From a virus, in IMG/VR virus record IMGVR_UViG_3300035698_035402, positions 1 to 48,881 of that record: DNA of 48,881 bases. One strand, 5' to 3'. Each line of letters opens with the position of its first letter. The stretch's first letter is position 1. The position numbers were made by a program, and so were the translations under genes. Under the pieces are notes generated by a model that was not told where the DNA came from, made no database searches, and worked only from the letters and a program-made list of their open reading frames with translations. Positions 14,903-23,868 of this stretch are shown one piece after another.

Positions 14903-17347
14903 ATGTCAATTAATATAGCTTCAAATTTTAATCTTTTTGCTGGTCTACCACTAGATGCTCGTGGTGTGGTTGCTGACATAACTGCTAGGAATGCCATTGC
15001 TGCTGGTCAACGTTATGATGGTATGATAGTTTATGTTGTGGCAAGCAATGATACATATCAATTACAAGGTGGTATTACCAATACTGACTGGGTTGTATGG
15101 GGTGGTGGAACCATTTATGCATTTTTAAATGGTCTTACTGATACAGCTGGTACAGTTAGACTTGGTGGTGCATTAACTGGTAGTACAACAATTACAACTA
15201 GTGGTAATGAATTGTGGATCAATTCTAGTATAGCTATTGGTAGTAATACAGATGCCGATAACACTCTTATTACAATTAAAAATGGTGCTGTTGGTACTGT
15301 ACCGGCGCTTCAATGGAAAGCTAATTATATTGGCACTACACAAGATGCATTGGTTATGAGTGGTCCTTTAAATGTAGGTATGAATTTATCAGTTTACTCT
15401 GAAGGTAGAGAAGCTAATTTAGAGGCTATGAATGATACACTTAATTATGGTTGTGGTTTAACTCTTGGATTACGTGGTGGAAGTGTAGCAACATCAGTAT
15501 GGTGGAGACTTTTTAGAGACACTACTGTTAATAATAATCAATTTATAATGAGTTTTCATAATGGACCATCTAGTATAGATAATAATGTATATGTCTTTCA
15601 AGTAGAAGGCGACTCAATTCAGACTGTATCTAAAGACATTGGTAGTTTAACCGCCCACCATTTATCGGTTACTTCAAATGCTTTAATTGCAGGTAGTGGT
15701 ACATTAATAGGACAAAAAATAACTTTAGATGTTCCTACAACTTGTCATGATTATGTTACTGGGTTAGATATTGATATTCAGATGCAAGCTACCCATGCTG
15801 GGGCATTAAATGATATTTATGGTGTTCATGTACATAATCAAGACAGTGCCGCTTATTATCATGGTGGACGAGCGTTCTCTGCTGAAGGTGCATGGCAATA
15901 CGGTATTTATCTCAAATCTTCAGTAGAAGAGAATGGGGCTCGTATTTTTGATGGTGATTTTACTCAAGAAAAAGATGATTCTAGTATATACGGTACTGAT
16001 ATTTCTTTAACTGATGCCACTACTGGTACTGGCGTCAGTTTTATGATGGGTCACAATTTAAATTTTACTATGCGAGCTGGTGCTACACAAACAGTACGAG
16101 CTATTGCTATTAATAATAATAATGTTGCTGCCGCCACAACATCAGCTGTTTTTTATGTAAATGGTACTTGGGATTATGCATTTCAATTGGTTGGTACATT
16201 TGGAAGCATTTTTAACATTGGTATTAATGCTGTGCCTGCTGGTTATGCATTAGAAGCATTAGCTACGACTGGTGGTGGAATAAAACTTTGGAACACTGCT
16301 TCAGCAAGTGGTAATTATTATGGTCTGTGGGTTAAGAATGGATCGGCCTTTAATGCCGCTTCTCTTGATGGTAGTGGTGGCGCTATTTATGCAAATGCGT
16401 CTAGTGCTAATGGGGTTGCATTAATATTAGAAACTGATTCTGGCGCTGGTGATTCTTATTTAGTATATGGTAAGGCAGCGATGCACGGAATGTACATTAA
16501 ATCTTGGAAATCTTATGCGTCACAATTTGAAGCAACTGGTACCATACTTACAGATCAATATGTCTCAAAAATAGTGACAGATTATACTGCTGGTATTAAT
16601 AATGTTCGTGGTGATGGTCTAATTATTGAACATAGTTTTGATCATGATGTATATAGTGGAACTAACGCTGCAGCATTAGTTGTTAATTTAACGGCCTTTT
16701 CAGATTCATCACATCATATATTATTAAAAGGTAATCTTGTTTCTGGAACTTATCGTACTGGATTAATGACTCTTGAGTCTTATGATAATGTAAATGATCA
16801 ACCATTCTGTATATTTAGAGGCTTTGTAACTGCCACTCAAAATATATTATATTTTGGTGGAGGTATTACTGGGAATGCAGACGTTGCTACCGATATTATA
16901 TATACTTTAGCCCCAGCAGTTGGTACTTCTGAAATTTCTGGTACGATAAAACAAATGGCTTCTATTACTAGTGCTACTTTTAATCATGATAGGGCCATGT
17001 CATTAGGATCTGAATGGACTCAATCTGTAGTGTCTACTGGCGATACTTTACCTCATGAATATTCTTATATAAGGGTCGGTGGTAATGGAGCGGCTGCAAC
17101 ATTAGGAAATGGCTCATTAGCTATCGCAACTGTTAGTGCTACACGTGGTCAGATTTTAGTGATTTGCGGTACGGATGATACATATCCAGTTACCATTAAA
17201 GATACTAGCGCTGGTAGTGGGGTTTCATTGGCTGGCGGTACAGATGCGGTATTAAGTGCTGGTGATACTCTTGTTGTAATATATTCAGATGTTTTAGATA
17301 CTCCAATAAGTTATGGATGGGTTGAATTATCTAGGTCTAACAATTAA
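14903..17347 (+). CDS. large tail fiber / appendage protein, 814 aa
   Basis: The N-terminal about 75 residues carry the small fiber module (ITARNAIAAGQRYDGMIVYV, then YQLQGGITNTDWVVWGG), as in the 72-residue gene at 9601. The rest is a long Gly/Ala/Thr/Asn-rich beta-structured shaft with regularly spaced 'G..Y..' and 'G.GI' elements. The last about 85 residues (GNGAAATLGNGSLAIATVSA, then DTLVVIYSDVL) form a probable end cap. Probably a trimeric shaft fiber. Start follows AAAGGATAG. Confidence 0.65.
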   Translation: MSINIASNFNLFAGLPLDARGVVADITARNAIAAGQRYDGMIVYVVASNDTYQLQGGITNTDWVVWGGGTIYAFLNGLTDTAGTVRLGGALTGSTTITTSGNELWINSSIAIGSNTDADNTLITIKNGAVGTVPALQWKANYIGTTQDALVMSGPLNVGMNLSVYSEGREANLEAMNDTLNYGCGLTLGLRGGSVATSVWWRLFRDTTVNNNQFIMSFHNGPSSIDNNVYVFQVEGDSIQTVSKDIGSLTAHHLSVTSNALIAGSGTLIGQKITLDVPTTCHDYVTGLDIDIQMQATHAGALNDIYGVHVHNQDSAAYYHGGRAFSAEGAWQYGIYLKSSVEENGARIFDGDFTQEKDDSSIYGTDISLTDATTGTGVSFMMGHNLNFTMRAGATQTVRAIAINNNNVAAATTSAVFYVNGTWDYAFQLVGTFGSIFNIGINAVPAGYALEALATTGGGIKLWNTASASGNYYGLWVKNGSAFNAASLDGSGGAIYANASSANGVALILETDSGAGDSYLVYGKAAMHGMYIKSWKSYASQFEATGTILTDQYVSKIVTDYTAGINNVRGDGLIIEHSFDHDVYSGTNAAALVVNLTAFSDSSHHILLKGNLVSGTYRTGLMTLESYDNVNDQPFCIFRGFVTATQNILYFGGGITGNADVATDIIYTLAPAVGTSEISGTIKQMASITSATFNHDRAMSLGSEWTQSVVSTGDTLPHEYSYIRVGGNGAAATLGNGSLAIATVSATRGQILVICGTDDTYPVTIKDTSAGSGVSLAGGTDAVLSAGDTLVVIYSDVLDTPISYGWVELSRSNN

Positions 17348-17351
17348 TAAT

Positions 17352-17380
17352 TATATAGGTGAATGATTGTAGTATATAAT
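17352..17380 (+). promoter_or_regulatory. recurrent phage promoter-like motif, copy 2
   Basis: TATATAGG (17352-17359), 15 bases, then TATAAT (17375-17380) preceded by GTAGTA. It sits in a 68-base gap after the 814-residue fiber gene and before a strong AGGAGG and the 113-residue gene. Confidence 0.6.
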
Positions 17381-17415
17381 ATAACAAACATTAACACTTA
17401 CACTAGGAGGCAGTA

Positions 17416-17757
17416 ATGAAAAAGATTGATGCAACATTAGTTTTAAAAACGCTTGATGATACCCCAATCGTTTTAGATCCCAACAATAGTGATCCAGCCT
17501 TATTAGGCAAGGTAGTCGCTTGGATTCTACAAGGTTATAAAGGCGCTGCATTTGGTAATGATTTAATTAAAACAATTGAATTAGCTAGAGCTTTTTATAA
17601 ACAAGAGTTTGTTGAGATGGACAAAGCAGACATCACTAAGTTAGAAAAAGCGATTAAAGAAGACAAGATCTTCTCTCCGTTAGCATTAGCTCAAATTCTA
17701 GAAGTTTTAAAAGACGCTCCAGATGTACCAGAAAAGCCCCTTACAGTAGTTAAATAA
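17416..17757 (+). CDS. hypothetical protein, 113 aa
   Basis: Preceded by the recurrent promoter motif and a strong TAGGAGG. The pattern 'MKKIDATLVLKTLDDTPIVL' then 'ELARAFYKQ..VEMDKADITKLEKAI' and 'FSPLALAQILEVL' resembles small helical proteins found near tail genes in other phages and prophages, whose function is not known to me. It is soluble and mostly helical. Possession of its own promoter suggests it is needed separately from the fibers. Confidence 0.6.
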   Translation: MKKIDATLVLKTLDDTPIVLDPNNSDPALLGKVVAWILQGYKGAAFGNDLIKTIELARAFYKQEFVEMDKADITKLEKAIKEDKIFSPLALAQILEVLKDAPDVPEKPLTVVK

Positions 17758-17834
17758 TGCCATCTATTATATAAGATGATTAAGAAGTAAGCTACAATAA
17801 AAGTAATAGATAATTATGTCACTTAGGAGGATAC

Positions 17835-19154
17835 ATGAGTAAAGTATTAGACAAAATATGGCCTGGAGCTTATGCTCAATATAATGAAATGCTTAGAATA
17901 TTATCTGCTAATAATGATTTTGGTTCTGATGATGCTCCAATTGATTTTACAGAAATAGCTAAACTTATTGATAAATATGATCCTGGTGCTGACAAAATTC
18001 CATTGTCTTTCTTTATTTTATTCTCATTATTTGGTGCTATGGGTAGTTTTTATGACACTAAACGCAACGCCATCTGGGTTGATTATAATTGGGATAATAA
18101 CGATATTGGTTGGGGACCTATAGGCGCTGATTCTGATGATGGTAGTTTCTTTACTCCATATACTACTGTCAATGAAGCCAATGCGTCTGCTACTCCAGGT
18201 GATATTATTATTGTTTTACCTGCTAGAACTAAAACTGCTTATGGTTCTATTGGTGGTAGCACAGGTGGTGATGCTGATTTCTCTATTAAAGCTGGCGTTG
18301 ATTATATTATTTATCCAGGAATAACAATCGTTGGTCCAATTAATGTTTATTATTCTGGTGGAGGTGCCGGACCTTTACTTTCTAGTCGCATTGAAATTAT
18401 GGACAATGTAATATCTTATGATACTCTTACTGCTGCAATTGAGATCTTTTTAATGCCAGACGGGAACGATATCGCTATAGATTTTGTGAATAGTAAGATT
18501 GATTTCTCTGTTGGAGCGCTTGATATTTTTAGCGCAGCCGCTGCGCACACCAATTTATGTACGTTGTCTTTTAATAATTCTATGTTAGTGTCTGCATCTT
18601 CGAGTAATATAATTACTTGTGGTGCTGGCGCCAATTTTGCGTGTACATTACTTGGTGGAACAAATATGATAACCGCAGATGCTTCGGCGATTGAAGCACA
18701 GGGCGGGTTCTTTACGTTCTCATCTGAATGCGCAATTATTAATCAATCTGCTACCTTACCAACACTTCGTTTTGCTGATGTAGCTCTTGTAAATTCTGCA
18801 AAGATTATTAACCGTGGTGCTGCATATGCTGCTTCTTTTACAAATGGCACTGTAGTTATGTATTCAGGCAGTTGGTTTGAATCTGTTGGCGCTAAAGCAA
18901 TGCTTATAGATGGTTCTTTAGCCATGGAAGCGATTCCATGTAGTAAACAAAGTATAGAAGCCAGTGGTACATATGCTGGTACTATTACATTAGGTAGGGG
19001 CGTTGGTTATAGCTACGCTGCTGGTGACCCCACCGCACTTGGTATATCTGGATTAGCTGGTCAAATTGTTTATGATACGACCGCTGGCCCTCCAGCAACG
19101 CTTCATTTTCTTGCAGACCCAGATCCAACTGGACCAACATGGATTGCATTGTAA
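17835..19154 (+). CDS. beta-helix tail spike / fiber protein, 439 aa
   Basis: Start follows TTAGGAGG. Residues 1-75 are helical and may anchor the protein to the virion. From about residue 98, SDDGSFFTPYTTVNEANASA followed by TPGDIIIVLPART is the start pattern of right-handed parallel beta-helix proteins (pectate-lyase-like). Short strands with Asn and Ser at the turns continue to about residue 380. The C-terminus (GLAGQIVYDTTAG, then GPTWIAL) is a fiber end module. Glycan-degrading activity is possible for such spikes, but no catalytic residues are assigned. Confidence 0.65.
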   Translation: MSKVLDKIWPGAYAQYNEMLRILSANNDFGSDDAPIDFTEIAKLIDKYDPGADKIPLSFFILFSLFGAMGSFYDTKRNAIWVDYNWDNNDIGWGPIGADSDDGSFFTPYTTVNEANASATPGDIIIVLPARTKTAYGSIGGSTGGDADFSIKAGVDYIIYPGITIVGPINVYYSGGGAGPLLSSRIEIMDNVISYDTLTAAIEIFLMPDGNDIAIDFVNSKIDFSVGALDIFSAAAAHTNLCTLSFNNSMLVSASSSNIITCGAGANFACTLLGGTNMITADASAIEAQGGFFTFSSECAIINQSATLPTLRFADVALVNSAKIINRGAAYAASFTNGTVVMYSGSWFESVGAKAMLIDGSLAMEAIPCSKQSIEASGTYAGTITLGRGVGYSYAAGDPTALGISGLAGQIVYDTTAGPPATLHFLADPDPTGPTWIAL

Positions 19155-19177
19155 TTTATAGATAAGGAGATGGTATT

Positions 19178-19612
19178 ATGGCAGTTTTAACCACAAAACA
19201 GGAAAGATTACTAGATAAGTATACTCCCTGGGCACAAAAAGTTGGACTCGCATCTTTATTAGAAGAAGCTTTGTCTGCTTCTCGTTTAGGTATTTTTACT
19301 TCTTTAACTACTACATTGGATATTACTAGTGGTCGCGATCTTACGGTTACACGTAATGCTAATGTATTAGGCACCATGCAAGTTGGTGGTGGTTATGGAT
19401 CAACGGGTTGGACATGTGATGCTGCAGGTAATACAACTCAGGACGGTGTTATGGACGCCAGAATTTCTGGGGTTCGTACCTATGAACATGTTCCATCAGC
19501 CCCCGGAGCTACAGGTGTTAAAGGAACAATTAGTTATGGTGACATTGCTGGTGTTCGTTACTTATTTATCTGTACTGATACAGATACTTGGGAGAGCGTA
19601 GCATTGAGCTAA
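19178..19612 (+). CDS. small tail fiber protein, 144 aa
   Basis: Preceded by TAAGGAGATGG. An N-terminal helical segment (KQERLLDKYTPWAQKVGLAS) is followed by beta repeats (GRDLTVTRNANVLGTMQVGG) and the end module APGATGVKGTISYGDIAGVR, then YLFICTDTDTWESVALS, as seen in the C-termini of many phage fibers. It is the last fiber gene before the glycan cassette. Confidence 0.65.
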   Translation: MAVLTTKQERLLDKYTPWAQKVGLASLLEEALSASRLGIFTSLTTTLDITSGRDLTVTRNANVLGTMQVGGGYGSTGWTCDAAGNTTQDGVMDARISGVRTYEHVPSAPGATGVKGTISYGDIAGVRYLFICTDTDTWESVALS

Positions 19613-19655
19613 TATAATATTAAACTAATAGAATAGATAACGGCATAAAAACGTT

Positions 19656-20876
19656 ATGACAACAAAGAAAACTAAAAAAATACCAAGAAATCATTGGAGT
19701 AAAATTTTAGAAAGAGAACGTAAAGCAAGAGAAAATAAAGTTAGAATAGTTTCTCGTGGTTTATTATTTATTCAATCTGGCTTCGGAGAAGCCTTAAGAA
19801 ACATTATATTGGGGTTGGATTCGCACGGTTGCCTTATTAAAGCTGTTTCTGCGGCACCTTGGGACGTTGACAATGTAGGAGTCAATGCCGATGATAAAAT
19901 TAATAGAGTTTTAGAATTACAAAACTCAAATATACCACAATCAGATTGTCCAATCCACCTTACAATGCTTGACCCTCCTGGAATTCGAGACCACCCTGGT
20001 CATTATAATATTGCATATATTATGTTTGAGACAGAAAAATTTCCTAAAGATTTTGTACATCATTTACGAAACCAAGACGAAATTTGGACTCCATCTAAAT
20101 TTTGTAAAAAAACAATGATTAAAGCTGGACTTAAAAATGTTCATATTATGCCTCTTGGTGTTGACATTGAAAGATTTAATCCAGATATAGTTACTCCAAT
20201 GGAACGTCCTGATGATCTTAAAGACAAATTCATGTTTTTAATTGTATGTGGCTGGAGCGAGCGAAAAGGCATTGACGTATTAATGCGTGCTTTCGCTGAA
20301 GAGTTTGATAAAGATGAAGATGTGTGCTTATATATGAAAGGCGGCTGGTACGATAAAAAGAAAGCAGAGGCTAGCGTTCAAAAATATATCGGTGATATTA
20401 TCCATACAGCCCCCCCAATTAAATTAGATTTTAAAATTTATTCTTGTCAAGATCTTCCTCGCATTTATAAAATGGCTGATTGTTATACAATGCCAACACG
20501 AGGAGAAGGTTGGGGATTAGAATTTAGTGAAGCTATGGCGATGGAAATGCCAATTATCGGTACTAATTGGAGTGGTAATACAGAATTTATGAATGAAGAT
20601 AATAGTTATCTTCTAGATTATGATGGTTTAAAAACTTGTCCAGAGATTGATTGGATTATTCCGCATTATATAGATGCAAAATTTGCAAACCCTGATAAAG
20701 AGCATCTTAAAAAATTGATGAGACATGTATTTGAAAATCAAAAAGAAGCAAAGGCTAAGGGTGAATATGCTCGTAAATTTATTAGTGAGAAATATACATG
20801 GAAAAAGTCTACTAAGAAAGCATTTAATAGATTGAAAAAAATTCATAAAATGTTAAAAGAGAAGGGGTCAAAATGA
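19656..20876 (+). CDS. GT4-like glycosyltransferase, 406 aa
   Basis: A retaining GT-B fold transferase moving a sugar from a nucleotide-sugar donor. The donor-binding C-terminal half shows GWSERKGIDVL (199-209) and the EX7E motif E284-GWGLEFS-E292, followed by AMAMEMPIIGTNWSGNTEFM. The N-terminal half contains IMPLGVDIERFNP before the linker. A basic N-terminus of about 30 residues precedes the fold. No ribosome binding site is visible before the ATG. It opens a six-gene cassette and overlaps the next gene as ATGA. The acceptor is unknown: virion protein or host surface glycan. Confidence 0.85.
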   Translation: MTTKKTKKIPRNHWSKILERERKARENKVRIVSRGLLFIQSGFGEALRNIILGLDSHGCLIKAVSAAPWDVDNVGVNADDKINRVLELQNSNIPQSDCPIHLTMLDPPGIRDHPGHYNIAYIMFETEKFPKDFVHHLRNQDEIWTPSKFCKKTMIKAGLKNVHIMPLGVDIERFNPDIVTPMERPDDLKDKFMFLIVCGWSERKGIDVLMRAFAEEFDKDEDVCLYMKGGWYDKKKAEASVQKYIGDIIHTAPPIKLDFKIYSCQDLPRIYKMADCYTMPTRGEGWGLEFSEAMAMEMPIIGTNWSGNTEFMNEDNSYLLDYDGLKTCPEIDWIIPHYIDAKFANPDKEHLKKLMRHVFENQKEAKAKGEYARKFISEKYTWKKSTKKAFNRLKKIHKMLKEKGSK

Positions 20877-21850
20877 AGAAAAAAGCATTTATTACAGGTA
20901 TTACTGGCCAAGATGGAGCCTACCTTGCAAAATTTCTTCTAGACAAAGATTATGAAGTTTATGGACTTATACGTCGTATTGTTAATCGTAGTATGAGTAA
21001 TTTAGATTATCTTGGTATTACAAAAAGAATACATTTTATTGATGGTGATATGACTGATGAATGCTCTCTTTTAAATGCCATTAAAACAATTCAACCAGAT
21101 GAAGTTTATAATCTTGCTGCTCAATCATTTGTAAAAACTTCTTGGGACTGCCCAGTATCTACTACAGATATTAATGCTAATGGCCCTCTCCGTTTATTAA
21201 ATGCCATTAAATTGTGGCATCCAGAAGCAAAATTTTATCAAGCATCTACTAGTGAAATGTTTGGTAATAATAGTGATAATGGAGTACAGACCGAAGAGAC
21301 TGCTTTTAAACCATGTAGTCCTTATGCTATCGCTAAGTTATTTGCACATTGGATGACGATTAATTTTAAAGAGAGTTATGGTATATTTGCATGCTGTGGT
21401 ATTTTATTTAATCATGAATCTCCTCTTAGAGGATTAGAATTTGTTACTCGTAAAATTACAGATGGTGTAGCTCAAATTAAGATGGGATTGGCAGATTCAA
21501 TTTCTTTGGGTAATTTAGATTCTACACGTGATTGGGGATTCGCTGGTGATTATGTTAAAGCCATGTGGATGATGTTACAACATGACGACCCTGATACATT
21601 TATTATTTCTACTAATGAAAGTCATAGTATTAGAGATTTATTAACAATAGCATTTGATCATGTAGGCATAAAAGATTGGCAAAAATATGTTAAAGTTGAT
21701 CCTAGATTTATGAGACCAAAAGATTTGATTGATTTACATGGTCGTAATTGTAAGGCCAAGAATATTCTTGGTTGGGAACCTGATTGTAACTTTGAAAAAT
21801 TAGTACAGATTATGATGGATGCAGATTTAAAAAGATATGAAAGGAGATAG
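20873..21850 (+). CDS. gmd: GDP-mannose 4,6-dehydratase-like sugar-nucleotide enzyme
   Basis: Would convert GDP-mannose to GDP-4-keto-6-deoxymannose, the first step to GDP-fucose or GDP-rhamnose. Visible: NAD(P)-binding GITGQDG (9-15), NLAAQSFVKTSW, ASTSEMFG (124-131, supplying the catalytic Thr and Glu), and Tyr151/Lys155 in SPYAIAKL. NHESPLRG and TRKITDGVAQIKMG also match this enzyme family. No reductase or epimerase completing a 6-deoxysugar is in the window, so the host may supply it. Overlaps both neighbours' boundaries closely, so co-translated with the glycosyltransferase. Other short-chain sugar dehydratases are a less likely identity. Confidence 0.87.
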   Translation: MKKKAFITGITGQDGAYLAKFLLDKDYEVYGLIRRIVNRSMSNLDYLGITKRIHFIDGDMTDECSLLNAIKTIQPDEVYNLAAQSFVKTSWDCPVSTTDINANGPLRLLNAIKLWHPEAKFYQASTSEMFGNNSDNGVQTEETAFKPCSPYAIAKLFAHWMTINFKESYGIFACCGILFNHESPLRGLEFVTRKITDGVAQIKMGLADSISLGNLDSTRDWGFAGDYVKAMWMMLQHDDPDTFIISTNESHSIRDLLTIAFDHVGIKDWQKYVKVDPRFMRPKDLIDLHGRNCKAKNILGWEPDCNFEKLVQIMMDADLKRYERR

Positions 21851-21852
21851 GT

Positions 21853-22509
21853 ATGAAAGTAGATCCTAAAATTATTGCTAAGCTATTAAAAGGATGGGAA
21901 TGGAGTGAGCGTACTCATGAAATACCATTTTTTTTTGAACATTTACCAGAGCCACCTATTAAAATTCTTGATGTGGGATGTTGTGATAGTCAAGTAATAA
22001 CTGAGTTAGATAAATTAGGTTATGATGCTTGGGGCATTGATATGCATCAATATAATTGGCCATATCATAAATTTATGATAGCTGATGGTCGTAATATGCC
22101 ATTTGAAGACAATAGTTTTGATATGGTATACTCTATTAGTGTTATTGAACATGCTGGATTAGTAAGAACTCCATATGATACTGATACAAAACTTGACGTT
22201 CTTGCTGACGTAAAAATTTTTAATGAAATGTTAAGAGTTGTAAAGCCAGATGGAAAGATTGTTATTACATTGCCCTATGGTTTTGGCCATCCTAATTTAG
22301 ATTTTTGGATAAAATTTTTCAATCAAGAAAGACTAGAACATTTAATAGATAATGATTTATTTGTAATGGATAAAATTGAATATACCTATTGTATTGATAG
22401 AGTTAATTTTAAATGGGCCCCATGTGATGAATATACTGCCCGCATGCAAGTATCAATGAAAGATAAAGTTATGGCAAATATGTGTTTTGTAGGACATAAA
22501 AAAATATGA
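21853..22509 (+). CDS. class I SAM-dependent methyltransferase, 218 aa
   Basis: Binds S-adenosylmethionine: motif I ILDVGCCDS (38-46), post-I acidic GID (61-63), an ADGRNMPFED segment, and FDMVYSISVIEH (89-100), typical of the UbiE/COQ5-like Methyltransf_11 group. The SAM-binding loop is 'DVGCCDS' and lacks the usual second glycine. It sits between a sugar dehydratase and two sulfotransferase-like genes, so a sugar or glycan is a likely methyl acceptor (inference). AAGGAGAT precedes the ATG. Confidence 0.82.
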   Translation: MKVDPKIIAKLLKGWEWSERTHEIPFFFEHLPEPPIKILDVGCCDSQVITELDKLGYDAWGIDMHQYNWPYHKFMIADGRNMPFEDNSFDMVYSISVIEHAGLVRTPYDTDTKLDVLADVKIFNEMLRVVKPDGKIVITLPYGFGHPNLDFWIKFFNQERLEHLIDNDLFVMDKIEYTYCIDRVNFKWAPCDEYTARMQVSMKDKVMANMCFVGHKKI

Positions 22510-23186
22510 TGAATTTAGAAGATTATAAATTAACTCAAGTTAATTTTACTTATAATTATTATTTTCCAAAATTAAAAGTAATTTTTTGTCATATGCCTGG
22601 GTCTGGTGGCTCATTTATATCTAGATTTTTATATATGAGAGAACATAATCTTTCTGAGAATGAAACTTCTAGAGATTATAAAATTTGTAATCGTCTAACT
22701 AGATTTATTAAAATTCGTGTAACTGATCTTCATATATATAAAGATCAAGGTATATATATATTTAGTTTAGTAAGAGATCCAATATCTAGAATGTTATCAT
22801 TATATAAACGATTTAGATTACAATTACCATTAGAAGAAAAAAATTGGCGATTAGCCATTCCAGATGAAGGACCAGAAACTTTTAAACGATTTGTTGATTG
22901 TTTAATTAAACAAACTGATAATAATAATGATGTACATTGGGTATCACAACACGATTTATTATCTCATAATGGTAAATTACAACAAGATCATATCGGTAGA
23001 TTTGAACATTTTCAACATGAAATATTAAATATATGTAATGTTTTAAAAGTTAAAGTACCTTCATTTCAAAAAGTTAATTATTCTAAAGATATTGACATTG
23101 AAATACTACCAGAATCAATAGAAAAAATACGATGTCGATATTATAAAGATTATGAATTATTAAAATTTTTAGAGGATAAATGCTAG
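22506..23186 (+). CDS. sulfotransferase-like protein A, 226 aa
   Basis: Sulfotransferases move sulfate from PAPS to sugars or other acceptors. The first PAPS-binding loop is visible as CHMPGSGGSFISRFL (28-42) and the second as YIFSLVRDPISRMLSLYKRF (84-103), giving Arg90 and Ser94 for the 3'-phosphate. The usual Lys in the first loop is missing (PGSGG where many members have K.gGT/S), which questions activity. The gene overlaps its neighbours as ATGA at the start and by seven bases at the end. Base composition is extremely AT-rich (12 of 60 G+C at 23041-23100). Confidence 0.72.
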   Translation: MMNLEDYKLTQVNFTYNYYFPKLKVIFCHMPGSGGSFISRFLYMREHNLSENETSRDYKICNRLTRFIKIRVTDLHIYKDQGIYIFSLVRDPISRMLSLYKRFRLQLPLEEKNWRLAIPDEGPETFKRFVDCLIKQTDNNNDVHWVSQHDLLSHNGKLQQDHIGRFEHFQHEILNICNVLKVKVPSFQKVNYSKDIDIEILPESIEKIRCRYYKDYELLKFLEDKC

Positions 23187-23854
23187 TATCTCATCAGTAT
23201 AAATTTATTTTTCTTAAGACTATGAAAGTGGCTGGAACATCTGTAGAAGCAGTAATGGACAAATATTGCTTACCACCTAATAAAGATTGGAAAATTCAAC
23301 TTAGTCGTAAAGAGTCAATAACTAAATATGGTATTAGTACAGTACGGGGATTGCCGCATGGTGCTGACGTTAAATGGCAAGATCATTTAGGAGCCTTTCG
23401 TACTAAACAATATGTAAATGAAATAGATCCTAAAATTTTTGAAACATATATAAAATTTTCTATAATTAGAAATCCATGGGACAAAGTAGTATCATGGTAT
23501 CATTGGAATCATCCTAGTCTTAAAATACCATTTGATAAATTTGTATTAGAAACAGTAAATGATCCATTAGATCGACATGTTTATTGTATTAACAATAGAT
23601 CCATCTGTGATTTTCATATTAAATATGAAAACTTACTTGGTGATATGAAAGAATTATATAATAAATTAAATATTTCAGGCGCTGACCAATTAGAGTTTCT
23701 TATGCCAAATTATTTAAATCATGTACGTACTTTATATGGAAAAAATTTAAAAAAACATTATTCTACTTATTATACAAATCAAGCGACAATAGATAAAGTA
23801 GCTAAAGTTTATGACAAAGAAATAGAATGGTTTAATTATAAATTTAAAAACTAG
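23180..23854 (+). CDS. sulfotransferase-like protein B, 224 aa
   Basis: The first PAPS loop reads FLKTMKVAGTSVEAVM (11-26), with the classic 'K...AGTS' pattern. The second reads FSIIRNPWDKVVSWY (93-107), with Arg97 and Ser105 for the 3'-phosphate. This matches the family of carbohydrate-type sulfotransferases found in bacteria and some phages. Its two loops are more canonical than those of the preceding paralogue, so it is the better candidate for an active enzyme. It overlaps that gene by seven bases. Confidence 0.78.
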   Translation: MLVSHQYKFIFLKTMKVAGTSVEAVMDKYCLPPNKDWKIQLSRKESITKYGISTVRGLPHGADVKWQDHLGAFRTKQYVNEIDPKIFETYIKFSIIRNPWDKVVSWYHWNHPSLKIPFDKFVLETVNDPLDRHVYCINNRSICDFHIKYENLLGDMKELYNKLNISGADQLEFLMPNYLNHVRTLYGKNLKKHYSTYYTNQATIDKVAKVYDKEIEWFNYKFKN

Positions 23855-23868
23855 AAGGAGTAACTAAC

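Noticed and set aside
17768-17798. TATATAAG with TACAAT 17 bases later as a further copy of the recurrent promoter
   Set aside because: The spacing is longer than in the three true copies and GTAGTA is missing; in this AT-rich gap the match is weak.
19588-19618. TTGGGA and TATAAT as a promoter for the glycan cassette
   Set aside because: The spacer is 19 bases and the -35 match is poor; left as unproven.
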